Counted from the stretch's first letter, positions 35,159 to 44,638 are shown. The stretch is 64,000 nt of DNA from Synergistes jonesii (GCF_000712295.1 NZ_JMKI01000037.1:62001-126000); one strand, 5' to 3'. Notes: generated by a model from the sequence alone, not told the origin. Made by a program: numbers and translations.

Positions 35159-36454
35159 CTACCAGGTCTTTGCGCTCAGCGTGCAGAAGCCGAGCTCGCA
35201 CGTCGCGCCCGTGACAGCCTGCAGCTCGACTTCGATCGAGCCGTCCGCCTTCAGCGAGCCGTCGAAGCCGCCGGCGATGACGTCGGTGTAATCGGGAAAG
35301 CCGATCAGCTTTTCCATCGGAGGCAGCACGACTATCATGTTCGCGTTGCCCGCCGTAACGACCGCGTCCGCTTCCTTCGCGGCGTCCGCGAGCGACTGGC
35401 TCGCGCCGTCGCGCCCCGCGTATTCGTCCGTTATCAGCGCCGTTTTGATGCCGGCCTGCTCCGCCTTGCGGCAGTTCATGATAAGGTCGGCGTCTGGGTT
35501 GCCGAAGCCTTCCTCGCTGATGACCACGCCGTCGACGCCGAGCATCGACGCGAGCTTCACCGCGTAGGAGGAGCTCCTCTGCTTGTCGGCGAGCGTGACG
35601 TTTTCATTCGTGATTATCACGCCGACGAAGTTGATGTCCTTGCCGTGGCGCGCATACAGGCTGCGGATGACGGGATTGTTCTGATGCACGTAGCTGCTGT
35701 TTTTGTCGCAGGCCGAGACGCAGTTGCCTGAAACGATGGCGCCGTCCATCGTCTCGTTGGGATGGATCAGCGAGGGGATGATTCTCTTTGCGTCGACGCC
35801 GTAGACGTAGGTGTCGTGAAGCAGCCCCTGCGTCTGAAGCATGTAAATGTACGCGACCTTCGGAAGCTCCGGATAGGCCTTCATCGCTTCGGCGAACGGC
35901 GGCAGCTCGAAGCTCTGCGTCTCCACTGCGGGCGCGCCCGCCTCCCAGACGGCCTTCGCCACGTACAGCGCGGCCCGGAAGCCGGCCATGCGGCAGGCCT
36001 TTTCATACTCGTGCGCTTCGAGCCCTTCGACAGGTTCGAATACCAGCACGGCGTTCATCGTCTTTGAGAAGGGAGTGTACTTGGCGCCCTCTCCTCCCAT
36101 GTCGACTATGCCCTCCTGGAAGCCGACGATGCGTCCGCATGTCACTACCGCGGCTCCGTCGAGCACGAAGGTCTTTCCGCTGCCGACGGTCTCGACCCCG
36201 CTCACCATTCCGGGAAATACCTGCCCCGGCCCTTCCGTTTTGTAGCGCGGTTCGATGACGTCCTTCACGGGGCAGATGCGGACGCTCTCGCCCGGACGGG
36301 CGAGCTCCGCGCCGAGCGTTTTGAAATGAGCGCCGTCCGCCGCCGCGGCAAGGAACTCCTCCCTGCATATCTGAAGCGTGCCGTCCGCGAGCAGCGCCGT
36401 TTTTGCGCCCCACGCTATGTCTTTGACTTTTGCCTTCTGCAGTTCAAGTTTCAT
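35159..36454 (-). CDS. grdE: Glycine reductase component B precursor GrdE
   Basis: GrdE is the proprotein of the other protein B subunits; known homologues are cleaved at a cysteine to give a pyruvoyl group that binds the amine substrate. The 431-residue protein has the cleavage region AIVSGNCVSACDKNSSYV near residues 240-257. Start MKLELQKAKVKDIAWGAKTA is standard. Glycine is the likely substrate, since the operon is controlled by a glycine riboswitch; sarcosine- and betaine-specific homologues (GrdG, GrdI) are related. Confidence 0.93.
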   Translation of the reverse strand: MKLELQKAKVKDIAWGAKTALLADGTLQICREEFLAAAADGAHFKTLGAELARPGESVRICPVKDVIEPRYKTEGPGQVFPGMVSGVETVGSGKTFVLDGAAVVTCGRIVGFQEGIVDMGGEGAKYTPFSKTMNAVLVFEPVEGLEAHEYEKACRMAGFRAALYVAKAVWEAGAPAVETQSFELPPFAEAMKAYPELPKVAYIYMLQTQGLLHDTYVYGVDAKRIIPSLIHPNETMDGAIVSGNCVSACDKNSSYVHQNNPVIRSLYARHGKDINFVGVIITNENVTLADKQRSSSYAVKLASMLGVDGVVISEEGFGNPDADLIMNCRKAEQAGIKTALITDEYAGRDGASQSLADAAKEADAVVTAGNANMIVVLPPMEKLIGFPDYTDVIAGGFDGSLKADGSIEVELQAVTGATCELGFCTLSAKTW

Positions 36455-36473
36455 GATGATCCTCCTTTATCGA

Positions 36474-36932
36474 TTATTGAGAACTTGCGCTTTTGTCCCC
36501 GCTCTCCGCCGCGCCGGGACGATTCCCAGGGGGCGAGAGGACCGAATACTGATGAAAGGTCTCTTCCAGCAGAACGAAATCGAGATAGCGGAAATCGCTG
36601 TCGATCTGTTCCGGAAGCTCGCCGGGCCTTACCAGCTTCGGGGAGCTCTTGAATACGCAGATCGCGTTCTCGATGAGGCTGAGGGATTCCACGTCGAGGG
36701 AGGCGCCTTCCGCCGCGTCGTTCCTCAGGATCAGGGAGCGGTACGGCTGCTGGTTCGGCTTGAAATTTCCGTAAAGCGGATTTGCCAGCAGCTTCCAGCC
36801 GAGATGAATCAGGTCCCGTCCCTCGTAAAGCACGTCGAGCGCGCTGCCGTCAAGGTACTCGAGCGAGCGCACACAGCCGTTCAGATTCGGATTGTTTGAA
36901 ACGCACAGATAAGAAAATAGGGACGAACTCAT
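36474..36932 (-). CDS. grdX: GrdX family protein
   Basis: GrdX is a small protein of unknown function at the start of many grd operons. The 152-residue sequence begins MSSSLFSYLCVSNNPNLNGC and includes SLEYLDGSALDVLYEGRDLI and HLGWKLLANPLYGNFKPNQQ, which are typical of the family. I start at the ATG at 36932; the open frame upstream to 37097 is the riboswitch. AGAAGG lies about 10 nt before the ATG. Confidence 0.85.
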   Translation of the reverse strand: MSSSLFSYLCVSNNPNLNGCVRSLEYLDGSALDVLYEGRDLIHLGWKLLANPLYGNFKPNQQPYRSLILRNDAAEGASLDVESLSLIENAICVFKSSPKLVRPGELPEQIDSDFRYLDFVLLEETFHQYSVLSPPGNRPGAAESGDKSASSQ

Positions 36933-36983
36933 TGGACATCGCCTTCTTTCGGCTAATATCCTCTGTTTTCGTCCCCATCGTTT

Positions 36984-37097
36984 ATGACGTGTCCAGAGCA
37001 CTGTCGAGCGCCAATCCTTATGCCTGAGAGTTTCAACCGCGCGGTCTTGCCCCTTCGGCGCCCGCGCCTTTGCGCGGGTCTCTCTTGCCGCCGTCAT
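36984..37097 (-). ncRNA. Glycine riboswitch (single aptamer)
   Basis: The mRNA strand carries the gcvT-motif core: GGCAAGAGAGACC, CCGAAGGGGCAAG, ACTCTCAGGCATAAGGA and CTCTGGA in order. P1 is formed by ATGACG and CGTCAT (37097-37092 and 36989-36984). I see only one aptamer. It lies between the promoter and grdX, so glycine should control the glycine reductase operon. Regulation is probably at translation, as no terminator follows. Confidence 0.93.
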
Positions 37098-37108
37098 CCA
37101 GTGCCCTT

Positions 37109-37136
37109 AGTATACCAAAGGTGATTTTTATGTCAA
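37109..37136 (-). promoter_or_regulatory. Promoter of the grd operon
   Basis: On the minus strand TTGACA (37136-37131), a 16-base spacer and TATACT (37114-37109) place the transcript start about 5 bases before the riboswitch. Confidence 0.85.
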
Positions 37137-37199
37137 TCGAATTTAATCAGCCTGCGAATAAAAATTTCCTAGATCACAACATTTTTATAATACAGCATA

Positions 37200-37238
37200 A
37201 AAAAAGCGCCCCTTTTATAAAAAAGGGGTGCTTTTTTT
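37200..37238. terminator. Terminator of the NSS transporter gene
   Basis: AAAGCGCCCCTTTT pairs with AAAAGGGGTGCTTT with one wobble, with A- and T-runs on both sides. It separates the transporter from the grd promoter and can work in either direction. Confidence 0.85.
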
Positions 37239-37264
37239 ATCTTAAAGCACAAACAAGCTTTGAT

Positions 37265-38608
37265 TTACCATTTAAGCCCGTTGACGAATATGAGCGCCAC
37301 GCTGATCGGCACCACTATGCGGCAGACCCAAAGCCACGCCGTGTAGAGGGGAAAATCGCGCGTCCCGTTGTTCGTGACTTCTTCCTTCGCGCCCTTCGTC
37401 CAGAGCCAGCCGACAAAGAAAGATGTCAGGATGCCGCAGACGGGCATGACGGCGTTGTTCGTGATGAAGTCCATAGCGTCGAGGAAGTCCTTGCCGCAGA
37501 TCTGCGGGAAGTGCCCGCCGACCGAAAGGGCGGAGGGGATTCCAAGAATCGTCACCGCAAGCCCCATTATGAGCGACGACTTGAGGCGCGGCCAGCCGAT
37601 TTCGTCGATAGCGAAGGTGACGACGACTTCAAAGAGCGAGAAAGCCGAGGTGATGGCGGCTATGAAGAGAAGCGCGAAGAAGGCGAAGGAGAAGAACGCG
37701 CCCATCGGCATCTTTGAGAATACTATCGGCAGAGTCACGAAGGTAAGCCCCGGGCCCGCGCCGGCGTCGACGCCGAAGGCGAATACCGCCGGGAAGATGA
37801 TGAGCCCGGCCATGACGGCGACCGCGGTGTCAAGGAGCACTATCGTGCCCGTGACCTTCGGCATGTACTCCTCCTTGCCGAGATAGCTTCCGTAGGTGAT
37901 TATTATGCCCATCGCCAGGGAGAGCGAATAGAAGCCCTGGCCGACCGCTGAGAGGACGCCCTCCCCGGAAAGCTTGGACAAGTCCGGCAGCAGGTAGAAC
38001 TCAAGCCCTTCCAGCGCGCCGGGGAGAGTCACCGCGCGCACGATAAGCAGGATGAGTATCAAAAAGAGCGCGGGCATGAGGACCTTGCAGCTCTTTTCGA
38101 TGCCGGCGCTGATTCCACGGCAGACGACGGCGACGACCATCGCCATGACAGCTGCATGATAAGCTATCGCCTGCACGGGATCGGATACGAACGCGCCGAA
38201 GGCGTCAGCCGCCTTGCCGGCCGCCGCGGCGTCCATCAGCCCGCCGAACGATTTGAACATGTACGCGAGCGTCCACCCGGCTATGACGGCATAATACGAA
38301 AGAATGACAAAGCCGCAGAAAAAGCCCATCCAGCCCACTATCGGCCACGCGCCTCCGCCGAGCTTCCTGAAGGCGCCTACCGAGTCAAGCTTCGCCCTGC
38401 GCCCCAGCGCGAATTCCGCAAGCATGAGCGAGGAACCTATTACCGTTACGATAATAAGGTAAACAAGGACGAAGGCCCCCCCGCCGTACTTGCCCGTGAT
38501 ATACGGGAAGCGCCAAATGTTTCCCAGACCGACGGCGGAGCCGGCGGCCGCCATTATAAAGCCGAATTTGCTGCCCCACTGTTCTCTGTTTCCGTTGTTG
38601 CCTGCCAC
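37265..38608 (-). CDS. Sodium:neurotransmitter symporter family amino-acid transporter
   Basis: This is a twelve-helix NSS/SNF (LeuT-type) sodium-dependent transporter of 447 residues. The LeuT sodium/substrate segment in TM1 is MAAAGSAVGLGNIWRFPYIT. Other family marks are GGGAFVLVYLI and YGSYLGKEEYMPK. I start at the GTG at 38608, 8 nt after GAGAGGAG; a GTG at 38617 is too close to that site. Its place upstream of the grd genes suggests glycine or another amino acid as substrate, but it has no riboswitch of its own. Confidence 0.9.
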   Translation of the reverse strand: MAGNNGNREQWGSKFGFIMAAAGSAVGLGNIWRFPYITGKYGGGAFVLVYLIIVTVIGSSLMLAEFALGRRAKLDSVGAFRKLGGGAWPIVGWMGFFCGFVILSYYAVIAGWTLAYMFKSFGGLMDAAAAGKAADAFGAFVSDPVQAIAYHAAVMAMVVAVVCRGISAGIEKSCKVLMPALFLILILLIVRAVTLPGALEGLEFYLLPDLSKLSGEGVLSAVGQGFYSLSLAMGIIITYGSYLGKEEYMPKVTGTIVLLDTAVAVMAGLIIFPAVFAFGVDAGAGPGLTFVTLPIVFSKMPMGAFFSFAFFALLFIAAITSAFSLFEVVVTFAIDEIGWPRLKSSLIMGLAVTILGIPSALSVGGHFPQICGKDFLDAMDFITNNAVMPVCGILTSFFVGWLWTKGAKEEVTNNGTRDFPLYTAWLWVCRIVVPISVALIFVNGLKW

Positions 38609-38828
38609 AAAGTCCACTCCTCTCAGATTTTGCCTACATTTGAACTTGAAATATAAGCCGTTTCATTTCAGCGCCGCCTTTATAACACAAAAGGCTCGGC
38701 CGAACAAATGTCAGATAAATTTATTTTATATCTTTATTTTATGGTTTAGCGATAACTTATACCTGTTCCCAACGAAACGTGTTTTGTTTTTTATTGCTAA
38801 AAACGCTTTTATCCGTTCCAAAAGCGAC

Positions 38829-38867
38829 AATAAACCGCGCGCATGATTCAAATGCGCGCGGTTTATT
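38829..38867. terminator. Hairpin after the ymdB-like gene
   Basis: Two perfect 16-base arms (38829-38844 and 38852-38867, AATAAACCGCGCGCAT type) flank a 7-base loop just beyond the stop codon at 38866. It probably terminates the rny-ymdB transcript. The rest of 38609-38828 holds the transporter's 5' region; no clear promoter. Confidence 0.75.
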
Positions 38868-39651
38868 AATGATTTTTTATAACGCTTCTGTTTACACGCT
38901 TGATGTTCAGCGAACGGCCCGTTTCCGAATCTATTTCCACCACCGCTCCCTGAAATCTCACGTCTTCTTCGCAGACCTCGAATTTGCACGGAGTGCCCAG
39001 CAGGAACTTAGGCAGCACGGAATCGGCCGTCATCCCTATGACGCCGGCGTGGCCGCCGGTCATTCCCGCGTCGGACAAAAAGGCCGTGCCCCCCCTAAGT
39101 ATTTCTTCGTCCGCAGTCTGCACGTGGGTATGGGTCCCTATCACCGCCGACGCCCTGCCGTCGAGATAGAGGGCGAGCGCGCGCTTTTCTGATGTAGCTT
39201 CGGCGTGTATGTCGACAAAGACCGCCGGCACGGGACACTCTGAGATTATTTTATCCGCAGTCCTGAAGGGGCAGTCGAGCGGAGGCATGAAGGTACGCCC
39301 CTGAAGACAGAGGACCGCCAGCTTCTCTCCGTTTTTCTCATAAACGGCATGTCCGCGGCCGCACGTTCCTGCGGGATGATTGGCGGGGCGCAGCAACCGT
39401 TTCTCGGAATCGAGCAGAGGGACGAAATCTTTTTTGTCCCAAACGTGGTTGCCGTTCGTCAGGATATCGATTCCCGCACCGAAAAGCTCGTTCATGACCT
39501 TTTCGGTCAGGCCGAAGCCCCCGGCGCTGTTTTCGCCGTTCGCTATAACAAAATCGAAGCCGCCATATTCGTCGCGCAGCTTCGGTATCTCCGACGCCGC
39601 TGCGGCGCGTCCCGGCCTCCCCATGATGTCGCCTATAAAAAGCACGCGCAT
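38866..39651 (-). CDS. ymdB: YmdB-type metallophosphoesterase (TIGR00282)
   Basis: This is a cyclic-nucleotide-type phosphodiesterase of the YmdB family, which in Bacillus affects RNase Y activity and multicellular behaviour. The 261-residue protein has the metal site motifs FIGDIMGRPGR, IANGENSAGGFG, NGNHVWD, DIHAEATSEK and GTHTHVQT. I start at MRVLFIGD (ATG at 39651), 16 bases after the rny stop. It is paired with rny as in many bacteria. Confidence 0.92.
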   Translation of the reverse strand: MRVLFIGDIMGRPGRAAAASEIPKLRDEYGGFDFVIANGENSAGGFGLTEKVMNELFGAGIDILTNGNHVWDKKDFVPLLDSEKRLLRPANHPAGTCGRGHAVYEKNGEKLAVLCLQGRTFMPPLDCPFRTADKIISECPVPAVFVDIHAEATSEKRALALYLDGRASAVIGTHTHVQTADEEILRGGTAFLSDAGMTGGHAGVIGMTADSVLPKFLLGTPCKFEVCEEDVRFQGAVVEIDSETGRSLNIKRVNRSVIKNH

Positions 39652-39667
39652 CTTACGGCTCAAGCGC

Positions 39668-41209
39668 CTATTTGGCGTACTCGACCGCACGGGTCTCTTT
39701 TATAAGCGTGACCTTTATCTGCCCGGGGTAGCGCAGCTCTTCTTCTATCTTACGCGCGATATCGTAGGCAAGCTTCTGCATCTCGCCTTCGTCCGCGACT
39801 TCCGGCGCGACCGCCACGCGCACTTCGCGCCCCGCCTGTATCGCGTACGCCTTGCTCACGCCGGAGAAGGCCTTCGCGACCTCTTCGAGCTTTTCGAGGC
39901 GTTTCACGTAGGCGTCGAGGCTCTCGCGGCGGGCTCCCGGACGCGACGCGCTGACCGCGTCGGCCGCGGCCACCAGCAGCGCGTAGATCGTCTGAGGCTC
40001 TTCGTCTTCGTGATGCGACGCGATAGCGTTCACTATGTCGGGCGCTTCGCCGTAGCGCTTGGCGAAGTCCGCGCCGATCTTCGCGTGCGGGCCCTCTATC
40101 TGGTGATCCACGGCCTTGCCTATATCGTGCAGCAGGCCGGCTCTTCTCGCCTTGAGTTCGTCGAGCCCGAGCTCGGCGGCCATGACGCCGGCGAGATGCG
40201 CGACTTCAAGGCTGTGCGTAAGGGCGTTCTGCCCATAGCTCGTGCGGTAACGAAGCTGTCCGATGAGCTTCGACAGCTCTCCGTGCATGTTTTTTATGCC
40301 GGTTTCGAGCAGCGCCTCCTCGGCGGTTTCAATAATTTGCACTTGTACATCCTTCTCGGCGCGTTCTATTATCTCTTCTATGCGAGCAGGATGGATTCTC
40401 CCGTCGACGACGAGCCTCTCAAGAGAAAGGCGCGCGACCTCGCGGCGTACAGGGTCAAAGCTGCTGAGGGTCACCGCCTCGGGCGTGTCGTCTACTATAA
40501 GGTCCACTCCGGTGAGCGTTTCAAAGGCTCTGATGTTGCGCCCTTCGCGGCCGATAATGCGCCCCTTCATTTCCTCCGACGGCAGCGTCACCACGCTGAC
40601 GACCGCGTCGGACGCGTAATCGACGCTACAGCGCTGGATGGCGGTAGCGAGTATGTCCTGCGCCTTGCGGTCGGCGTCGCGCTTAGCGCGCTCCTCGAGC
40701 TCCTTCAAGCGAAGCCCTATCAAATGATTGGCCTCCGCCTCCACCTCCGAGAGGAGCTGCGTGCGCGCTTCGTCGCGCGTGAGCTGGGCGATCTGTTCAA
40801 GTTTCTCGATGAGTTCCTGTTCCTGCGTGGAAAGTCTGTCAAGCTTTTCCTGAACCTGTTCGTTGCGGTTTTTCAAATCTTCTTCCTTGCGGCTTATGTT
40901 CTCGATCTTTCTGTCGAGGTTTTCCTCCTTCTGCTCCAGTCTGCGCTCGGAACGCTGCAGCTCTGCACGGCGGTCCTTCGTGTCGCGGTCGAGCTCCTGC
41001 CTCAGGCGTATCACTTCTTCCTTTCCCTCGGCGAGGATATCGCGCTTCGCGTTCTCGGCTTTTTTCGTCGCATCCCGGATGATCCGCTCGGATTCTGAAA
41101 GAGCGCCGCGTATTTTTTTCTCTTCGCTCTTCTTGTGATATGTGTAGCCTCCAAAGGACCCCGCTGCGAGCCCGGAGATCACACACAGCACTGCCACTGT
41201 GAATTCCAT
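39668..41209 (-). CDS. rny: Ribonuclease Y
   Basis: RNase Y is a membrane-anchored endoribonuclease that starts mRNA decay. The 513-residue protein has an N-terminal membrane helix ([20 protein letters not shown]), a long charged coiled coil (about 27-170), a KH domain with [15 protein letters not shown], and an HD domain with [24 protein letters not shown] precedes the ATG. Confidence 0.96.
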   Translation of the reverse strand: MEFTVAVLCVISGLAAGSFGGYTYHKKSEEKKIRGALSESERIIRDATKKAENAKRDILAEGKEEVIRLRQELDRDTKDRRAELQRSERRLEQKEENLDRKIENISRKEEDLKNRNEQVQEKLDRLSTQEQELIEKLEQIAQLTRDEARTQLLSEVEAEANHLIGLRLKELEERAKRDADRKAQDILATAIQRCSVDYASDAVVSVVTLPSEEMKGRIIGREGRNIRAFETLTGVDLIVDDTPEAVTLSSFDPVRREVARLSLERLVVDGRIHPARIEEIIERAEKDVQVQIIETAEEALLETGIKNMHGELSKLIGQLRYRTSYGQNALTHSLEVAHLAGVMAAELGLDELKARRAGLLHDIGKAVDHQIEGPHAKIGADFAKRYGEAPDIVNAIASHHEDEEPQTIYALLVAAADAVSASRPGARRESLDAYVKRLEKLEEVAKAFSGVSKAYAIQAGREVRVAVAPEVADEGEMQKLAYDIARKIEEELRYPGQIKVTLIKETRAVEYAK

Positions 41210-41291
41210 AATTTTCCTTTCACCTCATTATTCATTTGTCATGGTTCGCAAAGTGTCAGACGTAAAATCGAATTTAATGGTCAAGCAATGA

Positions 41292-41320
41292 ATTTTATGC
41301 CAACATGCCTTATTTTACAA
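41292..41320 (-). promoter_or_regulatory. Promoter of rny-ymdB
   Basis: On the minus strand TTGTAA (41320-41315), a 17-base spacer and TAAAAT (41297-41292) predict a leader of about 75 bases before rny. Confidence 0.6.
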
Positions 41321-41372
41321 AAAAAACGGCGATTTCACAAGGGGTATAATTAAATCGGAGACGCGCGGAAGT

Positions 41373-41663
41373 TCAGCCGAAGTTCCGCTGTCCTCCGCCG
41401 CCAACGTCGCTCGGCCCGCCGGTGATCTCGGCCTTCTCGCGCGGCACGACGAATCTACGGCTGATATTCTCCAGCAGCGTTTCGCCGCCGGCCTCGTACC
41501 ATCTCGCGAGAGCGGCGCCCTCGCCTCCGTAAACAAGCTCTTCAAAATCTTCCGGCCACGCCGTGCGCTTCTCTTCGTTCAGGACGTCGAGCCTTACAAA
41601 GCCGCTTGAGATTTCTATCGCGGCGCTCTCCGAGCCGCCGCTTTTTATCCTCACGATTCTCAT
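41373..41663 (-). CDS. Small protein, possibly a free FAH N-terminal-like domain
   Basis: This is a 96-residue protein starting MRIVRIKSGGSESAAIEISS with GGAGGAG about 8 nt upstream. The layout (short beta strands, then AWPEDFEELVYGGEGAALAR and FVVPREKAEI) resembles the N-terminal domain of fumarylacetoacetate hydrolase-family proteins, but no catalytic FAH domain follows. It could be a free domain, a truncated gene or unrelated. It lies downstream of the ROK kinase gene. Confidence 0.45.
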   Translation of the reverse strand: MRIVRIKSGGSESAAIEISSGFVRLDVLNEEKRTAWPEDFEELVYGGEGAALARWYEAGGETLLENISRRFVVPREKAEITGGPSDVGGGGQRNFG

Positions 41664-41743
41664 TTCGTCTTCTCCTCCGTAGCGCAAATATTTTTGCGGG
41701 CGCGCTTACGGCGATGATTTTTTTACGGCCGGCTCCGCCTCGC

Positions 41744-42658
41744 TCACATCCCGCCGTCCAGCGCCGCCGCGCCCATCACCGCCGCGCTGCTTCCGAGCTC
41801 GGAGAGCAGCAGTCTAAATACGGCGCGCATAGGCGAGGGCAGGTACTTCGTCGCGCGGCCGCGCAGCTCGTCCGCCATCCCCTCCGCGCGGCTCATCCCG
41901 CCGTTGAGTATGACGGCTTCGGGGTCGAGCGCCGCGCAGATGGAGGCTATGCCGCGCGCGAGGGCGTCGAGAGAGGCCTCGATAAGCGCCCGCGCGTCGC
42001 CGTTTTTTTCGCGCATGCCCCATAAGACGCGGAAATCCCCCGGCAGCCCGCGCTCCAGCGCGCGTCTTTCGACCCAGTCGGCCGACGCCGCCTCCTCAAG
42101 GTGCCCGGCGCCGCCGCAGAAACAGCCGCGAAATCCTTCGCCGCACAGAGCCATATGGCCGCATTCGCCGGCCATGCCGTGCGCGCCGCGGATCAGCCTG
42201 CCGTTCGCCGCAAGCCCTGCGCCTATCCCGCTGCCGAGCGTGAGCACAGCGAAGTCGTCCATCCCTCTGGCCGCCCCGCAGATATGTTCGCCGACCGCCG
42301 CGCAGTTCGCGTCGTTTTCCAGCCTCACCTCGGCAGAGATCCCGCGGGCGCGCATGTCCCGCGCGATCAGCGTGCCGACGCGGGCGCCTTCGCAGCCCTT
42401 GAAGTTCGTCAGCTTCAGCACCGCGAGACGGTCTTTGCTCACGAAGCCTGGCACTCCTATGCCGATGAAACATTCGTCGCCGCGCGAAACCCACATCAGC
42501 GCGAGCTCCTCGACCGCGCGGAGCACCGAGAGGGGATCCCTTTCGCTCGGCGTCCTGACCGTCACTGGGGAGACGAGGCGCGGCGCCCCTCCGCTGAAAT
42601 CGACTTCTCCGCCGCTTATCGTATGCCCGCCGAGGTCGATGCCGATTCTCTTGATCAA
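41744..42658 (-). CDS. ROK-family sugar kinase
   Basis: This is a ROK-family kinase of 304 residues, likely phosphorylating a hexose or amino sugar. It begins IKRIGIDLGGHTISGGEVDF, has the catalytic aspartate in ENDANCAAVGEH, the glycine loop LTLGSGIGAGLAANG, and the ROK zinc motif GECGHM followed by CGEGFRGCFCGGAGHLE. Its start overlaps the D-aminopeptidase stop (ATGA). The pairing suggests cell-wall or amino-sugar salvage, which is an inference. Confidence 0.88.
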   Translation of the reverse strand: MIKRIGIDLGGHTISGGEVDFSGGAPRLVSPVTVRTPSERDPLSVLRAVEELALMWVSRGDECFIGIGVPGFVSKDRLAVLKLTNFKGCEGARVGTLIARDMRARGISAEVRLENDANCAAVGEHICGAARGMDDFAVLTLGSGIGAGLAANGRLIRGAHGMAGECGHMALCGEGFRGCFCGGAGHLEEAASADWVERRALERGLPGDFRVLWGMREKNGDARALIEASLDALARGIASICAALDPEAVILNGGMSRAEGMADELRGRATKYLPSPMRAVFRLLLSELGSSAAVMGAAALDGGM

Positions 42659-43491
42659 AACGCGCCCTTCTGCGCAGAAGCGCTTGCGATCACCGAATAG
42701 AGGACGCGGCGGAGTTCGAGCGCGTCCTCCGTCTCAAAGCGCAGAGCGCGCGGCGCGATCCTCACGGCGCCCGGGACGAGCGACGCGGCGTCGGCCTGCA
42801 TCGTGTTTGCGAGCCCCACGTCGAGGACGTAGGGCGCTTCCATCGTAAAGGGGGAAAATTCGCCGGCTTTCAGTTTTTCGGCGGCGCGCTTCACGCCAGC
42901 GTAGATTTTTTCGCAACTTTCTTCCGGCGGCAGACAGAGGGCCGCCGCGTGGGCGAGCCCCTCCTTCACGGGAATCGTCTCCACATTCTCGCCTAAGAGG
43001 CTGCCGGCCTCGATGCAGAGCGCGCAGTCGCCGCTCACCGCTATGACCGGGACGTCCTGGACCCCGGCCAACAGCGCGTTGAAGCCGGCTTCGCCCATTT
43101 TTCTGCCGTTCACCGAGAGAGAGTAGATCGTCTGCTTGTCGTAGCTGTGGTCGAGCACGGCCTTTTCCGTTCCGGCCATCGCGTGATAGCCGAGGAAGAC
43201 CGCGCCGCCGCAGCCGCCGACCTCCTCCATCATGCCGAGAAGCTTCGGCGAGCCGGAGACGAGGCGCACGCCGCGCCCCAAACGCGATATGTCTACGTTG
43301 GTCATCGAGCCGTGCGCGTCGTTCACTATCACGCGCTCCGCTCCGCCGTCGAAGGCTCCTTTGACGGCGGCGTCGAGGTCGTGCAGCTGCATCACGCGCC
43401 CGAAAGAATACTCCTGACCGCCGGGGTCGGCCTGCGCGGCCGACACGACGCCGGTGCAGCCCTCCATATCGGAGCTGATGTATATTTTCAT
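42655..43491 (-). CDS. dppA: D-aminopeptidase DppA-like (peptidase family M55)
   Basis: This is a zinc-dependent D-aminopeptidase; relatives cut D-Ala-D-Ala and D-Ala-Gly-Gly. The 278-residue protein has the M55 metal-site motifs ISSDMEGCTGV (residues 6-16), IVNDAHGSMTNVD and FLGYHAMAGT. AGGAGG precedes the ATG by 10 bases. It is translationally coupled to the ROK kinase. Free D-amino acids would suit an amino-acid fermenter. Confidence 0.9.
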   Translation of the reverse strand: MKIYISSDMEGCTGVVSAAQADPGGQEYSFGRVMQLHDLDAAVKGAFDGGAERVIVNDAHGSMTNVDISRLGRGVRLVSGSPKLLGMMEEVGGCGGAVFLGYHAMAGTEKAVLDHSYDKQTIYSLSVNGRKMGEAGFNALLAGVQDVPVIAVSGDCALCIEAGSLLGENVETIPVKEGLAHAAALCLPPEESCEKIYAGVKRAAEKLKAGEFSPFTMEAPYVLDVGLANTMQADAASLVPGAVRIAPRALRFETEDALELRRVLYSVIASASAQKGAF

Positions 43492-43543
43492 TATAAAGAG
43501 GCCTCCTTGGCGGCGCGCGGGAAATCAAAGCCCGCGTCCGGCG

Positions 43544-44638
43544 CTAAACGTTGAATCTGATTTCTATCATATCCCCGTCCTTGACGACGTATTCTTTCCC
43601 TTCGAGACGCAGAGTCCCCGTTTTGCGGCATTCGTCAAGGGAATAATTGTTTCTCATGTAGTCGTCGAACGCTACTACCTGAGCGCGTATGAAGCCGCGC
43701 GCAAGGTCCGAATGTATCGTCCCGGCCGCGTCAACGGCGCTTTCTCCCTTATGCAGCGTCCACGCGCGCACTTCGTCGGGGCCGCAGGTGAAAAAGCTGA
43801 CGAGCCCGAGCAGGCGGTAGGCCTCTTCTATCAGGCGTTCGCGCCCCGGCTCCGTGATATTCAGCCCTTCAGTGAATTCGGCGGCTTCCTCGGGGGCGAG
43901 CTCCATTATGTCCATTTCCAAGCTGCCGTAGAGCTTGCAGAGCTTCACGCCGCGCTCGTCGGCGCGCTTTTTCAGCCCGTCCCACTGCGGGATCTTCTCC
44001 TCCTCGTTCTGGCTTTCGTCGAGGTTGAGCAGGACGATCTGCGGCTTCGACGTGACGAAGGCGAAGCCGCGCAGCTGCCGCCGTTCTTCGGACTTCAGAT
44101 CTATGGCCGAGAGCGGTTTTTCCTCCATCAGACAGTCGTAGCACTTCTCAAGCAGATTTTTTTCTTTATCTTCGTCGGACGTTAGCTTCTTCTTCGCGCG
44201 CAGCTTCGAGAGGCGGTTTTCGATCACCGCGAGGTCGCGGAAGATAAGCTCGTCGTCGACGATGTCCCAGTCGCGCAGCGGGTCTATAGAGCCCTCCGGG
44301 TGTTCGACGGAGGGATTGGCGAAACAGCGTATCACCTGAATCAGCGCGTCGGCGTCCGCGACGAAGGACAAAAAGGCGTTGCCGAGCCCCTCTCCCTTCC
44401 CCGCGCCGCGCGACAGCCCGGCCAGGTCGACGAATTCCACCTGCGCCGGCGTCTCCTTGCGCGGCTTGTGTATCCGCACAAGCTCGTCGAAACGTTTGTC
44501 CGGCACGGAGACGACGGCCCTGTTGGGGTCGGTCTTGCCTCCGGCGTAGGGCTTCACCTCCGCGCCCGCCCTCGTGATCACGTTATAAACCGTAGATTTT
44601 CCGCTGAGCGGCAGTCCCACTATCCCGCAATGCAGCAT
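43544..44638 (-). CDS. ychF: Ribosome-binding ATPase YchF
   Basis: YchF is an Obg-like P-loop ATPase that binds ribosomes. The 364-residue protein has CGIVGLPLSGKSTVYNVITR (P-loop), VEFVDLAGLSRGAGKGEGLG (switch) and a C-terminal TGS domain. Leucine in GLPLSGKS follows the atypical YchF pattern. I start at the ATG at 44638 because GGAG is 8 nt upstream; a GTG at 44647 is also open. Confidence 0.94.
   Translation of the reverse strand: MLHCGIVGLPLSGKSTVYNVITRAGAEVKPYAGGKTDPNRAVVSVPDKRFDELVRIHKPRKETPAQVEFVDLAGLSRGAGKGEGLGNAFLSFVADADALIQVIRCFANPSVEHPEGSIDPLRDWDIVDDELIFRDLAVIENRLSKLRAKKKLTSDEDKEKNLLEKCYDCLMEEKPLSAIDLKSEERRQLRGFAFVTSKPQIVLLNLDESQNEEEKIPQWDGLKKRADERGVKLCKLYGSLEMDIMELAPEEAAEFTEGLNITEPGRERLIEEAYRLLGLVSFFTCGPDEVRAWTLHKGESAVDAAGTIHSDLARGFIRAQVVAFDDYMRNNYSLDECRKTGTLRLEGKEYVVKDGDMIEIRFNV

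Noticed and set aside
36933-37097. Upstream extension of the grdX frame
   Set aside because: This sequence is the glycine riboswitch; the basic residues it would encode are not part of the GrdX family.
39380-41098. 572-codon plus-strand frame over rny
   Set aside because: Antisense of the coiled-coil and HD domains of RNase Y; product is valine/arginine-rich without recognisable folds.
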